This document shows, piece after piece, positions 46,517 to 55,318 of a stretch of DNA of 64,000 nt. The DNA is from Kangiella koreensis DSM 16069 (lineage in GTDB: Bacteria; Pseudomonadota; Gammaproteobacteria; Enterobacterales; Kangiellaceae), in NCBI RefSeq assembly GCF_000024085.1, contig NC_013166.1, positions 1,736,001 to 1,800,000 of the forward strand, written 5' to 3'. The position numbers and the translations under genes are program-made. The notes under the pieces are model-generated. The model saw only the letters and a program-made list of their open reading frames with translations. It did not search any database and was not told the DNA's origin. Every line of letters begins with the position of its first letter. The stretch's first letter is position 1.

Positions 46517-48144
46517 GCCGCACTCTCCTTACTCTTTTCTTTCAGGTTCTCATTTATGTCCTGCTCATTTATTTCCTGCTCAGCTAACTGGCATGCATTG
46601 AGAACCGCCTTGGCCTTATGAAAGGTTTCATTCGCTTCCAGTTCTGGTTTTGAGTCGTAAACAATTCCCGCACCAGCCGAAACTTTGGCGACCCCGTCAG
46701 CCACTTCAGCAGAGCGAATGATAATGGCGCTATCAAATTCTTGATTCGCATTGTAAATACTGACTGCTCCGCCATAATAACCACGCGGCTTTTGCTCTAA
46801 TTCTCGAATAATTTCCACCGCCTTGATTTTGGGTGCACCAGTTAAGGTTCCCATATTGGCGCATGCACGATAGGCATGCATGGGATTGATATCATCACGA
46901 AGCTCACCAATCACTTCCGAAACCATATGCATCACATTCGAATACTTCACAATACGTTTTAACTGTGTGACCTGACGACTACCGGCTTTAATAACTTTAG
47001 CTAAGTCATTGCGTGCCAGATCGACCAGCATCATATGTTCCGCCCCTTCCTTTTCATCACTGATAAGCTCAAATTCAGTTTTTGCATCCAGCTCAAAGTT
47101 TATTGCACCGCTTTCTGTAATGGCACGCTTACGGGTTCCTGCAATGGGGTACAGAGTAACTTTGCTGTTGTCGAAAACCTTCAGGGCACTTTCAGGACTA
47201 GAACCAAACAGCTGACTGTCCGCAAAATTAATGTAGTACATGTATGGACCTGGATTAGACTTCCTCAGTACTTGATAGGCTTTAAAAGCATCATCACACT
47301 CAGTAGAGAAAGTGCGCGACAAGACCACCTGAAAAGCATCGCCCTCAATAATGCGCTGTTTAATCTTCTCGACTTTTCCTGCAAATTGCTCATCCGTGAC
47401 ATCGATTTTAAAATCACTACTCTGTAATGGAGTAAAAGTATGGCTCATGGATGTTGCGATTAAGGATGGTGTTTTAGAAGAAGATAATAACTTTGACTCT
47501 ATCGAGTCTATAGCAACGCCCAACCGGACAGTATTAGTGGCATTGTCGCCAAAACCTTTAACAATGATTTTAGCGGACTGTGAGTCATCTTCCTGAATCA
47601 CCAACTGGTCAGCCAGATAAAACTTGAAGTCGGGTGTTGTCTTATTAAGTGATGGCAAGGCTTCATACTGATCAACAAGATCGAAACTCATGGCACCAAT
47701 CAAACAGGAGCTGACATTATCTGCTTTTTGGTTGCATTGAATCTGCTCGGTTATCAGAGTCAGCACATCTGCAATAGTTGGCTGAGTCAGGCGCTGACTT
47801 TCATAGAATCCATTGCCGTAGTTTCCTTCATTAAGCGTATAGGTTATTACCTCGCTGGATGCGTCCTGTGTAAAACCAGCTGGAACTCCATCAGACTTGG
47901 CAAGAGCTCTTATGAAACTTTTGCCATTATCATTGAGACTTTTGATGGTTACAGTACCATCAAGACCTTCTATTACAGCCGCCGCTGAAACCATACTAAT
48001 ACTGCGCTTACTCTTCTGAGTGCCAGGCTCAGCAGTCTCCAACAGCGCGGTGTGAGATGTACGACCGTTAGTCGTTAACAGGCCGAACACCTCGCAGGGC
48101 AATAAAGAAAGCGGCAGCTTCTTGGTTAGCGTATTAACTTGCAT
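46513..48144 (-). CDS. trpE: Anthranilate synthase component I
   Basis: Chorismate-utilising subunit of 543 aa. The feedback pocket motif LLES is replaced by TALLETAEPG near residue 33. The catalytic domain has SRTFSTECDDAFKAYQVLRKSNPGPYMYYINF, GSSPESALKV, PIAGTRKRA, DEKEGAEHMMLVDLARND and RACANMGTLTGAPKIKAVEII. The ATG at 48144 has AGAGGTG just upstream and overlaps aroF by 11 nt. The longer frame to 48192 would use TTG. Confidence 0.95.
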   Translation of the reverse strand: MQVNTLTKKLPLSLLPCEVFGLLTTNGRTSHTALLETAEPGTQKSKRSISMVSAAAVIEGLDGTVTIKSLNDNGKSFIRALAKSDGVPAGFTQDASSEVITYTLNEGNYGNGFYESQRLTQPTIADVLTLITEQIQCNQKADNVSSCLIGAMSFDLVDQYEALPSLNKTTPDFKFYLADQLVIQEDDSQSAKIIVKGFGDNATNTVRLGVAIDSIESKLLSSSKTPSLIATSMSHTFTPLQSSDFKIDVTDEQFAGKVEKIKQRIIEGDAFQVVLSRTFSTECDDAFKAYQVLRKSNPGPYMYYINFADSQLFGSSPESALKVFDNSKVTLYPIAGTRKRAITESGAINFELDAKTEFELISDEKEGAEHMMLVDLARNDLAKVIKAGSRQVTQLKRIVKYSNVMHMVSEVIGELRDDINPMHAYRACANMGTLTGAPKIKAVEIIRELEQKPRGYYGGAVSIYNANQEFDSAIIIRSAEVADGVAKVSAGAGIVYDSKPELEANETFHKAKAVLNACQLAEQEINEQDINENLKEKSKESAA

Positions 48145-49168
48145 AAGCCACCTCTGCCAAAGTTCTGCCACTTGCTGTGACAAAAGGTGCAAGTTGCTGC
48201 ATTAAAGTATGGAAGTCTTGAGGGGAAAGCGCTTGAGCGGCATCCGATACCGATTCTTTAGGGCTTCTATGGCACTCGATAATGACACCATCAGCACCAC
48301 AGGCCACCGCAGCTTTGGCCATCGGAGACACCAGCGTGCGAACTCCGGTACCGTGTGATGGATCCACAATCACCGGTAAGTGGCTGCGCTCTTTAATAAA
48401 CGCAACTGCATTTAAATCAAGCGTGTTACGGGTGGCAGTTTCAAAAGTCCTGATGCCGCGCTCGCAAATCATGACATTGGGATTCCCGCTGGCAACAATA
48501 TATTCGGCAGCAAGCAATAACTCTTCAATCGTTGCCGATAAACCACGCTTAAGCAATACAGGCTTTTGGGTTTCACCCACTGCTTTAAGCAACGTGTAAT
48601 TTTGCATATTACGAGCGCCAATTTGAATCGCAGAAATATAACGCGCGACGTCGTCCAGATCGTTAACGTCCATGAGCTCTGTAATGGTGTCTAAACCTGT
48701 TTCCTTACCCACCTGATGCATGATTTTTAAACCTTCAACACCTAACCCCTGAAAAGAGTAAGGGCTAGTGCGCGGCTTAAAGGCACCGCCGCGTAACACT
48801 GTTGCGCCCGCCTGTTTAACGTAACGCGCGGTTTCTAAAAGCTGATCCTCGCTCTCAATGGCACACGGGCCGGCCATGATGGTAAATTGCTCAGACCCTA
48901 CCGGCGTGTTGCCAACCTGTACAACGGTATCCTGGGCATAAATTTCACGGCTAACCAACTTGTATTTACTCAACACAGGCTTAACCAAATCAACCTGCGG
49001 CAGATTTTCCAGGTGTAGCGACTCTAAAACACGTTCATCACCTAAAGCACCGATGACAGTGCGTTCACTGCCCGGCATATGTAGCGGCTTAAGACCTGCA
49101 GCGTCAATTTTTTGCAATATTTCCTGCGCATCTTGCTCTGATGCATCGTGTCGAAGAATAATAATCAT
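48134..49168 (-). CDS. aroF: DAHP synthase, type I-beta with N-terminal ferredoxin-like regulatory domain
   Basis: First shikimate-pathway enzyme, joining PEP and erythrose-4-phosphate (344 aa). Residues 1-70 form the small FL/ACT-like domain found in Thermotoga and Bacillus-type I-beta enzymes ([21 protein letters not shown]). The barrel has [67 protein letters not shown] and DPSHGTG. This is not the AroF/G/H I-alpha type of enterics. As first gene of the trp supraoperon it would be expressed according to Trp-tRNA charging. AAGGA lies 8 nt before the ATG. Confidence 0.94.
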   Translation of the reverse strand: MIIILRHDASEQDAQEILQKIDAAGLKPLHMPGSERTVIGALGDERVLESLHLENLPQVDLVKPVLSKYKLVSREIYAQDTVVQVGNTPVGSEQFTIMAGPCAIESEDQLLETARYVKQAGATVLRGGAFKPRTSPYSFQGLGVEGLKIMHQVGKETGLDTITELMDVNDLDDVARYISAIQIGARNMQNYTLLKAVGETQKPVLLKRGLSATIEELLLAAEYIVASGNPNVMICERGIRTFETATRNTLDLNAVAFIKERSHLPVIVDPSHGTGVRTLVSPMAKAAVACGADGVIIECHRSPKESVSDAAQALSPQDFHTLMQQLAPFVTASGRTLAEVAYAS

Positions 49169-49240
49169 AGTGTGTTCCTTATCATTAAATTTAAAATTTT
49201 TGTAACTTAATTAGTTAGTAAATATAAAACTGTCAGACAT

Positions 49241-49268
49241 AAAAAAAGCCCGCACAATGGCGGGCTTT
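49241..49268 (-). terminator. trp attenuator terminator 2 (proximal to aroF)
   Basis: On the minus strand AAAGCCCGC - 6-nt loop - GCGGGCTTT, followed by four more T. The 5' arm with its next base can pair with GGGCGGGG next to the leader 2 stop codon, giving the alternative antiterminator. Confidence 0.9.
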
Positions 49269-49297
49269 ATCGTCTTTTCTCTAGACAATACCCCGCC

Positions 49298-49357
49298 CTA
49301 CTGGAACCACCACCAGCTTGCAGTTAGGAATGTGTGTTGCTGAGTATCTATTGTCAT
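49298..49357 (-). CDS. trp leader peptide 2
   Basis: A 19-codon open frame, MTIDTQQHTFLTASWWWFQ, with TGG TGG TGG at codons 15-17 and a TAG stop abutting the antiterminator segment. AAGAGA about 10 nt upstream is a modest ribosome-binding site. Stalling at the Trp codons would free the downstream GGGCGGGG to block terminator 2. Confidence 0.85.
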   Translation of the reverse strand: MTIDTQQHTFLTASWWWFQ

Positions 49358-49416
49358 GATTTGAATTCTCTTAATTTCTATTAGCTCAAAATTACTTGGT
49401 TCTTTTACACAGGCAT

Positions 49417-49443
49417 AAAAAAAGCCCGCTTGTGCGGGCTTTT
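49417..49443 (-). terminator. trp attenuator terminator 1 (distal)
   Basis: On the minus strand AAAAGCCCGC - ACAA - GCGGGCTTTT, then three further T: a 10-bp perfect stem with a tetraloop and a seven-T tail. The upstream GCGGGCCTTTT can pair with the 5' arm (one bulged C) as antiterminator. Confidence 0.92.
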
Positions 49444-49493
49444 AAAATCTTTGTCTTGTATCAATATCTTACAAACAATAAAAGGCCCGCTAC

Positions 49494-49541
49494 TTAAGCA
49501 ACGTGCCACCACCAAATGTTTTGTGCGATATTCATATTCAT
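49494..49541 (-). CDS. trp leader peptide 1
   Basis: A 15-codon open frame, MNMNIAQNIWWWHVA, with three consecutive TGG codons at 10-12 and a TAA stop, followed 3 nt later by the antiterminator. No Shine-Dalgarno sequence is present. The promoter position predicts that the RNA begins at or next to the ATG. Confidence 0.88.
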   Translation of the reverse strand: MNMNIAQNIWWWHVA

Positions 49542-49548
49542 GTGTTGC

Positions 49549-49577
49549 AATCTAAACCATCTTTTTTATTCGGTCAA
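49549..49577 (-). promoter_or_regulatory. Promoter of the aro-trp supraoperon
   Basis: Minus strand: -35 TTGACC (49572-49577), 17-nt spacer, -10 TAGATT (49549-49554), then 7 nt to the A of leader peptide 1. No TrpR-like palindrome overlaps it. Confidence 0.65.
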
Positions 49578-49617
49578 CTACTTTCTGGTTGAATATACTT
49601 AAATAGAATAAGAACAA

Positions 49618-50328
49618 CTACTTACCCTTAGCGAACTTATCAACCTGGGACTCTGTCTTTAATCGTGACTTAGGCAACTGAGATGCTAAGCGCTCAATAT
49701 TCGAGGTTAGTGACCAAATCTCCAGTTTAGCGGCTGGGTCATGCCATTCAGCTACCGTTAGCCCTTCAGCGAAGGAATCAAGGTAAGCAACCCGGTTACC
49801 CAATTTTGTCGGCAAATCATCAACCCCAAGCTCCTGTTTGGCATTAGCAACCACATTATCGGCAGAATTAGTCCTAACGCGATAACGATTCCAGCAAATA
49901 CGCGCTTCTAGATTTGAATTAAGCTGTTTAGCCTCGTCAACAATTTCAGCTAAATGCTTGGTGGACCAAACTTCTATCGGAGATGGACTTAAAGGAATAA
50001 GGGCAACATCAGATAATAGGACAACCGCTCTTGTTAGATTGGTAATTCTTGGGTGGCCATCAATCAGAATATAGTCATATAAGTCAGTATTTTCACGAAC
50101 CTGCTTCTGCAAATGAGCAAGATTCTTTGCTGAAACAATATCCATATTTTCAATCAGATACTGTTCGTCGCGAACTCGGTACCAAGTTTCAAGTGAGCTT
50201 TGCGGATGATCGGTATCGATCATCAGAACCTTACTTTTATCCGATAAAGTAGAGGCAATATTGGCACATAAAGTGGTTTTGCCTGCCCCACCTTTCATTT
50301 GAACAAAACTAATGACTTTTGCGCGCAC
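49618..50328 (-). CDS. Orphan ParA/MinD-type ATPase
   Basis: Deviant-Walker ATPase of 236 aa. K12-GGAGKTT is the P-loop with the signature lysine, DTDHPQSS is the A' motif (usually DxDPQ) and ILIDGHPRIT stands where DTPP is normal. GTG start with GGGGA upstream. No ParB, MinE or parS-like repeat adjoins it. It follows pilY1 by 89 nt in the same direction and ends 77 nt before leader peptide 1. A role in placing pili or another complex is conceivable by analogy with FlhG or other orphan ParA proteins, but this is speculation. Confidence 0.85.
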   Translation of the reverse strand: MRAKVISFVQMKGGAGKTTLCANIASTLSDKSKVLMIDTDHPQSSLETWYRVRDEQYLIENMDIVSAKNLAHLQKQVRENTDLYDYILIDGHPRITNLTRAVVLLSDVALIPLSPSPIEVWSTKHLAEIVDEAKQLNSNLEARICWNRYRVRTNSADNVVANAKQELGVDDLPTKLGNRVAYLDSFAEGLTVAEWHDPAAKLEIWSLTSNIERLASQLPKSRLKTESQVDKFAKGK

Positions 50329-50417
50329 AGAAAATCCCCGTATCCTGTAGTTTCACCTAATTCTACATGACACGGGGCAATTCGCAAGCTAGAGCTTTAA
50401 TCTTTAATATCAATCAG

Positions 50418-53378
50418 TTAGTCGTTTTTTAACTGCTCTAACTCTTTTTTGGTCAATTCACGCCACTTGACTGTATTAAGCTGGTTTAAAAAGTCACACT
50501 CAGAACCACTACAAATCGTCTCCAAGCCGACCAATGAAATTGCTTCCCCAGCCTGCCCTTGCCCATCGCTAGGAAATAGAACGGTCAATTCTGGAGCGAT
50601 ACCGACATAGCCAAGCTCTCTTGAGCGAACATATTCAGCTGTCTCGCCTGGCGGCAGTGGATCAGTTTCATCTTGGAAAAATACCGGTTTACCATCCAGA
50701 ATACTCAATGAATAAAGCTTATTAAGGCCAACCGATGCTTTACAAGTATTGGGCTCATTCTGTGGTGAATAAGTGGTAAAGAAGACACGATAGTTAATGG
50801 TACTCGCATCCGCAAGAACCTTCTCACCGCCCGCTAATCTCAAGTACCAACCATTATTTTTTGTCTCATCTTTCAGAATATCAAAGATACCTGCGTAACG
50901 CTCTTCACTTAACCCAGTATCGGGGTCTACAACACTAATCTTATCAGTAACATCAAATAGGCCTGACTCTGTGATAACTGTTTCAGGAATACCTTTTGAT
51001 AAGATGTTTTTATCGTAAAAGACATAGAAGCGATCTGTAATGGCTTCCTCTAAAGGGTGAGCGCGATAACCGGAGCCAATAGCTATAAGTGCCATCGTGT
51101 TGCCCGCCAGCCTAACAAAAGATATATCCGGACGATTATAGAATCGTCGATTTCCTTCCACACCTGTACCTTGAATGTCCGCTATTTTGGCACCAAATAT
51201 TTGGGTATTATCATTAATATCTTTTTGAATGATATCAAAGCGGAATAATTGGCCACCGGTATCTGTAGCATAAAGATGTTCGATCGTACCACTACCAGAT
51301 AAATCCCCGCCTGAAAGATTTGAAGCGAAGCTGTTGGTTAGCAAACTATCAAAATCGCCGCCACGATAATCAACCGCATCGTCTTTTGCGTTCCAAAGCA
51401 TCTGCCCAGACACAGCATCAGCTATGAATATGTTATTGCCTATGGTGTCAGAAGCACCCGCTTCAAGTTTTGACTTGTCCTGATTTTGGGCATCGTAACC
51501 ACCACCAAAAATCATGACGAGTTTCTTACCACCTTTCCATTTTATGTGTCCAACCACTGGCTTCGACCACGTTTGAGCTAGGCCTTCATAATAATGAACC
51601 TTGTCCCAACTCAAGCCACCGGTAATTTCTTCGGATGTTTCACGATCACCAGTAATGGTGAACATTAATTGAGGCCTTTCAGAATCCGAAATATCAATAG
51701 CATAATAATTACGGCCACCGCGACGCATACCTATATATAAATAAGCCTGCTCTCCATTATCGATTTTTCCATTTTTATTGCCGTCACTATGATAAACCGA
51801 TATATCACCATCTAAACCGTATACCCTGCTGGATACTGTTGCTAAATTTTTATTTATAACCAGTTCAGCAGTATTCTTCAATAACTGTCGCGGTATAAAT
51901 GACCACTCTTCAGTGCCACTGTTATCATCTGGGTTTATAGCATGTAAATAACCTTCATTATCGCCCATAAACAGCAAGCTTTTATTCGCATAATTAACTA
52001 CAACAGGTTTAGAATGAAGCGGGTCCGAAAAACGATTTATATAGGTGTCTAATGTTCCATCATCATCCGTATCAATTTGAACTTTGCCTTGATATAACCA
52101 GTTTATATGATTGGTTAATTCTGCATCGCTAGCAGCATTACTCAGTCCTAGGTGTGACTTAGTGATCTTATTGTTTGCTGTAGAGATATGGTTTTTCTGT
52201 GTCCACAGATTCTTTTCCAAAATATTAGAATAGACGGTTCGCGGCATAGGCATAACTTGAGCCGCTCCGCCTATTGCCAATTTATTGCCATCATACTGAC
52301 TCCATGCACTGGAGGCTGTCTCAAAGAATTGTCCATTGCTGTCTACGGCTTCGAATCCATTCTTATCAACAATTTTGCTTCCTTTAACATAGTATTTTTT
52401 CAGGTTTCCGTGCCAAAACTGTGTCTGTGCTGGCTGGAACATCGCAAGATACAATTCATTACTGCTGTTCAAGCGGTTGCTCTGGCTCAACGGAACACTC
52501 GGGGTCACCATCATGCTCTGCTCAATATCAGTTTGAATAGATGATTTAAACGCATCAACCAGACCATCTGTACTATCAGCAGTGTAACTTTGACCATTAC
52601 CTGCGTCGGCTACATTTTCAAGGAAAGTTCTGGCGTTATTATCTTCTAGGGCGAATGCAATGGTATGAGTTTTTACTTTTGATGGCGTTAAATCTTCAAT
52701 CTGATCAACAGTTGACAAAAAGCCAGCTAGCTTTTCGGAACATTCCTTGCCATCATCGCTTCGAGCACAACTACTTCCTGTCATATTTATTATGCTATTA
52801 CGATAAGAATAGCCATTATAAGACATACTATTCGGCTGACCATCTGTAAGAAAAACAATGTTACTAGCGTTACTACATCCAGGAGTTATCGGTGAAGGAA
52901 GGTTGTCATACTGACCACGAAAGTAGCTACCTGCTTCGTATAGCGCGCCCGCGGTTAAAGTACCACCATTAGCTTCAAGACCATCGATTGTTGTTAACAA
53001 TGTTGCCTTATGATTATTATCGCTCAGTTGCTTTACTTCATGTAGAAGGTCAATATTGTTTCCAGCAGAGTAAGTTAATATTCCAACTTTTACATTATCT
53101 GGCAAGTCATCAAGAAAAAGCTCCAAAGCTTCCTTCATAATATCTAATCGAGATTTCTCACCATTACCTGGATAACAACTTGGGTAGGGCTGGCCCCAGC
53201 GGTTTAAGCGACATGCGTCGGTAGTCCAAGCCATAGAGCCAGAAACATCCAACACTAGTAATAAGTTTACAGGTTGAGATTGTCCGAAATAAACTTCTGT
53301 ATCATCCGCATGCAATAAAGCAGGTACTGAGCCAGCAACAATCAATAGGGCTGAAATTAAACATTTTTTAATACACAT
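50418..53378 (-). CDS. pilY1: PilY1-like type IV pilus tip adhesin, intact MIDAS (copy 1)
   Basis: Secreted protein of 986 aa; signal peptide to about residue 24. A von Willebrand A domain has the full MIDAS: DVSGS (44-48), Thr140/142 and TDG (178-180). The C-terminal half is the PilY1 beta-propeller with SDPLHSKPVVVNY, FMGDNEGYLHAINP, YIGMRRGGRNYYAIDIS, FGGGYD and IGSGYRAHPL. Asp-rich loops DTDDDGTLD and DGNKNGKIDNGE look like calcium sites. PilY1 primes minor pilin assembly, promotes extension and acts in adhesion and surface sensing. GAGGGA precedes the ATG. It ends the operon fimT-pilV-pilW-pilX-pilY1. Confidence 0.92.
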   Translation of the reverse strand: MCIKKCLISALLIVAGSVPALLHADDTEVYFGQSQPVNLLLVLDVSGSMAWTTDACRLNRWGQPYPSCYPGNGEKSRLDIMKEALELFLDDLPDNVKVGILTYSAGNNIDLLHEVKQLSDNNHKATLLTTIDGLEANGGTLTAGALYEAGSYFRGQYDNLPSPITPGCSNASNIVFLTDGQPNSMSYNGYSYRNSIINMTGSSCARSDDGKECSEKLAGFLSTVDQIEDLTPSKVKTHTIAFALEDNNARTFLENVADAGNGQSYTADSTDGLVDAFKSSIQTDIEQSMMVTPSVPLSQSNRLNSSNELYLAMFQPAQTQFWHGNLKKYYVKGSKIVDKNGFEAVDSNGQFFETASSAWSQYDGNKLAIGGAAQVMPMPRTVYSNILEKNLWTQKNHISTANNKITKSHLGLSNAASDAELTNHINWLYQGKVQIDTDDDGTLDTYINRFSDPLHSKPVVVNYANKSLLFMGDNEGYLHAINPDDNSGTEEWSFIPRQLLKNTAELVINKNLATVSSRVYGLDGDISVYHSDGNKNGKIDNGEQAYLYIGMRRGGRNYYAIDISDSERPQLMFTITGDRETSEEITGGLSWDKVHYYEGLAQTWSKPVVGHIKWKGGKKLVMIFGGGYDAQNQDKSKLEAGASDTIGNNIFIADAVSGQMLWNAKDDAVDYRGGDFDSLLTNSFASNLSGGDLSGSGTIEHLYATDTGGQLFRFDIIQKDINDNTQIFGAKIADIQGTGVEGNRRFYNRPDISFVRLAGNTMALIAIGSGYRAHPLEEAITDRFYVFYDKNILSKGIPETVITESGLFDVTDKISVVDPDTGLSEERYAGIFDILKDETKNNGWYLRLAGGEKVLADASTINYRVFFTTYSPQNEPNTCKASVGLNKLYSLSILDGKPVFFQDETDPLPPGETAEYVRSRELGYVGIAPELTVLFPSDGQGQAGEAISLVGLETICSGSECDFLNQLNTVKWRELTKKELEQLKND

Positions 53379-53389
53379 AAGTCCCTCAC

Positions 53390-53947
53390 TTAAAGCGTTT
53401 TATTGCAACTGCGAACAACACTCACCCACTCTTCAATATGGGTCTGTGCTTCGCCAGCGTCTGCTACGTCATTCTTATTAACATCAAGGTTACCTTCTCC
53501 GATCAACTGAAAAGAGTGACACCCCAACCCTGTGTTATCCCAGGAGTTCCCAAGACATCTCAATGCGGCTGTTTCACAATCATGATAAAACGCCTCAACT
53601 CTTGCTTTTAATATTTTGTCGGATTCAAGCCTTGCATCAGCATTACAGTCAACTAAATCACCTTTTTCATCAACGCACTGCACATAGCCAACCTTGGGAG
53701 CTGTCAGAGTATCCCAGTAAGCATTGTTTGCGGTGTCCAACAGGTGTGAAGCATCATAATGATAAGTGCTGACATAGGAACTATTGGCGGTCTGAGCAGC
53801 ATGAAAAACCATAGTATCCTCCTGGTTAACTACCGCAATTTTCTGCGATGAAATACCTGAGGACATGATTGAAACACCTAGCAAAGCCATAATGGCCAAA
53901 ATGATAAGGCCCATAATCAAAGAAAAACCGTTCTGATTACTAGTCAT
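53390..53947 (-). CDS. pilX: Minor pilin assembly protein PilX (copy 1)
   Basis: Type IV minor pilin of 185 aa. The leader MTSNQNG is followed by the hydrophobic helix FSLIMGLIILAIMALLGVSIM, which lacks Glu5 like other PilX/GspK-type proteins. Four or more Cys in the C-terminal half suggest disulfides. I place the start at 53947, 4 nt beyond the pilW stop, because GGAG stands 8 nt before it. The longer frame to 54052 would put 35 residues before the leader. It is probably part of the PilV-W-X-Y1 tip complex. Confidence 0.87.
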   Translation of the reverse strand: MTSNQNGFSLIMGLIILAIMALLGVSIMSSGISSQKIAVVNQEDTMVFHAAQTANSSYVSTYHYDASHLLDTANNAYWDTLTAPKVGYVQCVDEKGDLVDCNADARLESDKILKARVEAFYHDCETAALRCLGNSWDNTGLGCHSFQLIGEGNLDVNKNDVADAGEAQTHIEEWVSVVRSCNKTL

Positions 53948-53951
53948 ATAA

Positions 53952-54719
53952 CTACTCCGAAACCAATAACGAATCTGGCGGTTGATTACCATTGTTGTTA
54001 AGAACAATGGTACTTGTGAATACTTTACGATAGCGCCCATCATTAAATGCATATGGCCCTTCGTTTAAAACTCCATTTAAAGTGACGTTTTTGTCGATGA
54101 CATTTTGTTCATCCGATGCAACCGAAAATGCAATTTGTAGAGTTTGCAATAAAGATATATCTGTTACTTCCCCAGCATCAACATACTGCAAACCATTGCT
54201 GTTTAGAACTCCATATCTGACCTGGAAACTTTCTACATTTTTAATAAGGCTAGCGCCATTACAGCGTAGTTCAGGTAACCCTTCTGTAGTCACAAGACTA
54301 TAAGTATTTTTTACAATGCCATCTGCCGGGGTGTCACCGATGCAGTCTTCCCCTCCATAGTAACGAACAGTCAAACTATCCGATGGTTTTCCGCCTTCTA
54401 TATCAGTGTTATCAGCCAACTCGTCTAGTGGTATGGACAGGCTCAAACCATCAAGCGTTTCTATATCGCTATCCACCCAGCCAGCTTTTCTTAAGTCACT
54501 AACCAAGTAACTCATTGCAAAACGACCATTATCATGAACATGGGTCATACCCGTATTAAGGCGATAGGTATGTTTGCTTGATACGAACAACATAACAATG
54601 CCGGCAATAATGATGAGACCTATCAGCATTGCCACCATCATCTCTACCAAGGTAAAAGCTTTGGTATTTGCTTGATTTAATGATCTTACGTTAATTCTTC
54701 TCACGGTAGACTTTCTCAT
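53952..54719 (-). CDS. pilW: Minor pilin PilW (copy 1)
   Basis: Pilin-like protein of 255 aa with a 20-residue leader and the prepilin site KA/FTLVEMMVAMLIGLIIIAG. Residue -1 is Ala instead of Gly; Glu5 is present. The motif NGRFAMSYLVSDLRKAGW is diagnostic for PilW. It overlaps the pilV stop by ATGA. Confidence 0.9.
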   Translation of the reverse strand: MRKSTVRRINVRSLNQANTKAFTLVEMMVAMLIGLIIIAGIVMLFVSSKHTYRLNTGMTHVHDNGRFAMSYLVSDLRKAGWVDSDIETLDGLSLSIPLDELADNTDIEGGKPSDSLTVRYYGGEDCIGDTPADGIVKNTYSLVTTEGLPELRCNGASLIKNVESFQVRYGVLNSNGLQYVDAGEVTDISLLQTLQIAFSVASDEQNVIDKNVTLNGVLNEGPYAFNDGRYRKVFTSTIVLNNNGNQPPDSLLVSE

Positions 54720-55318
54720 GGCACTAGCTCCAACTGCACACAGGCGTACTCATCCGATAAACCAAGCTCACTTTGACAACGTGTATCCTGTGCATACTCA
54801 ACTTTTCCACTAACATCCTGTCTTTCAGTCCCCTTCCACGCTAAAAACAACGATATGCGGGAGCCGTAACTGCAATTATCAGTATCACCGGTTTCACGGT
54901 CAAAACAGCTGGAACCTATAATTCCTGTAGGTATTTTGGTTCCAACCAGACTTGAACAAATCTCATAAATATCATGTTTAGCAAGATCGCTCATAGAGCA
55001 ATTAGAGCCTGTGCTGCAAGATGCTTCAGGGACAATTCCATTTTCAATATCACACCATGTGTGAATTGAATCCACATCAAAATCTAAATCACCGACATAA
55101 GCATTAGGTACACCAGTATCATTACGAAGATACTCTTGGTTGCTTCGTATTCGTGAAGCGGCATCCTGTAAAATGATAGTTGCTTGAGAGCGCGAAAAAG
55201 AATCCATTGAGCTATTCAATGCACCCATTTGTAGGGCTGCATAACCTAACAGCCCAATGCTCACCAAAAGAATCGTGATGAGCACTTCCATTAAAGAAAA
55301 ACCTGTTTGCTTATTCAT
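54716..55318 (-). CDS. pilV: Minor pilin PilV (copy 1)
   Basis: Pilin-like protein of 200 aa with leader MNKQTG and FSLMEVLITILLVSIGLLGYAALQMGAL, the typical PilV opening (Gly-1, Glu5). Several Cys lie in the C-terminal part (TWCDIENG, EASCSTGSNCS). Start at 55318 overlaps the fimT stop by ATGA. Confidence 0.9.
   Translation of the reverse strand: MNKQTGFSLMEVLITILLVSIGLLGYAALQMGALNSSMDSFSRSQATIILQDAASRIRSNQEYLRNDTGVPNAYVGDLDFDVDSIHTWCDIENGIVPEASCSTGSNCSMSDLAKHDIYEICSSLVGTKIPTGIIGSSCFDRETGDTDNCSYGSRISLFLAWKGTERQDVSGKVEYAQDTRCQSELGLSDEYACVQLELVP

Larger units (their letters stand above)
49169..49617 (-). promoter_or_regulatory. Tandem trp attenuator leader region
   Basis: A 449-bp untranslated region ahead of aroF-trpEGDCFBA. 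Reading leftward it holds promoter (49577-49549), leader peptide 1 (49541-49494), antiterminator 1 (49490-49480, GCGGGCCUUUU in RNA), terminator 1 (49443-49417), leader peptide 2 (49357-49298), antiterminator 2 (49298-49290, GGGCGGGGU in RNA), terminator 2 (49268-49241) and finally the aroF ribosome-binding site. After each terminator stem the same 16-nt string GCGGGCTTTTTTTATG appears, indicating an internal duplication. Classical ribosome-mediated attenuation is inferred; the folds were not computed. Confidence 0.85.

Noticed and set aside
47035..47427. 130-codon plus-strand frame opposite trpE
   Set aside because: Shadow of trpE; the translated sequence resembles no family and lacks a start context.
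49203..49225. TTAATTAGTTAGTAA as a TrpR operator
   Set aside because: Only loosely like the CTAGTTAACTAG core, not a good palindrome, and located after both attenuators away from the promoter.
53948..54052. Upstream extension of pilX copy 1
   Set aside because: Would add 35 residues before the prepilin leader and lie wholly inside pilW; the ATG at 53947 has a good ribosome-binding site.
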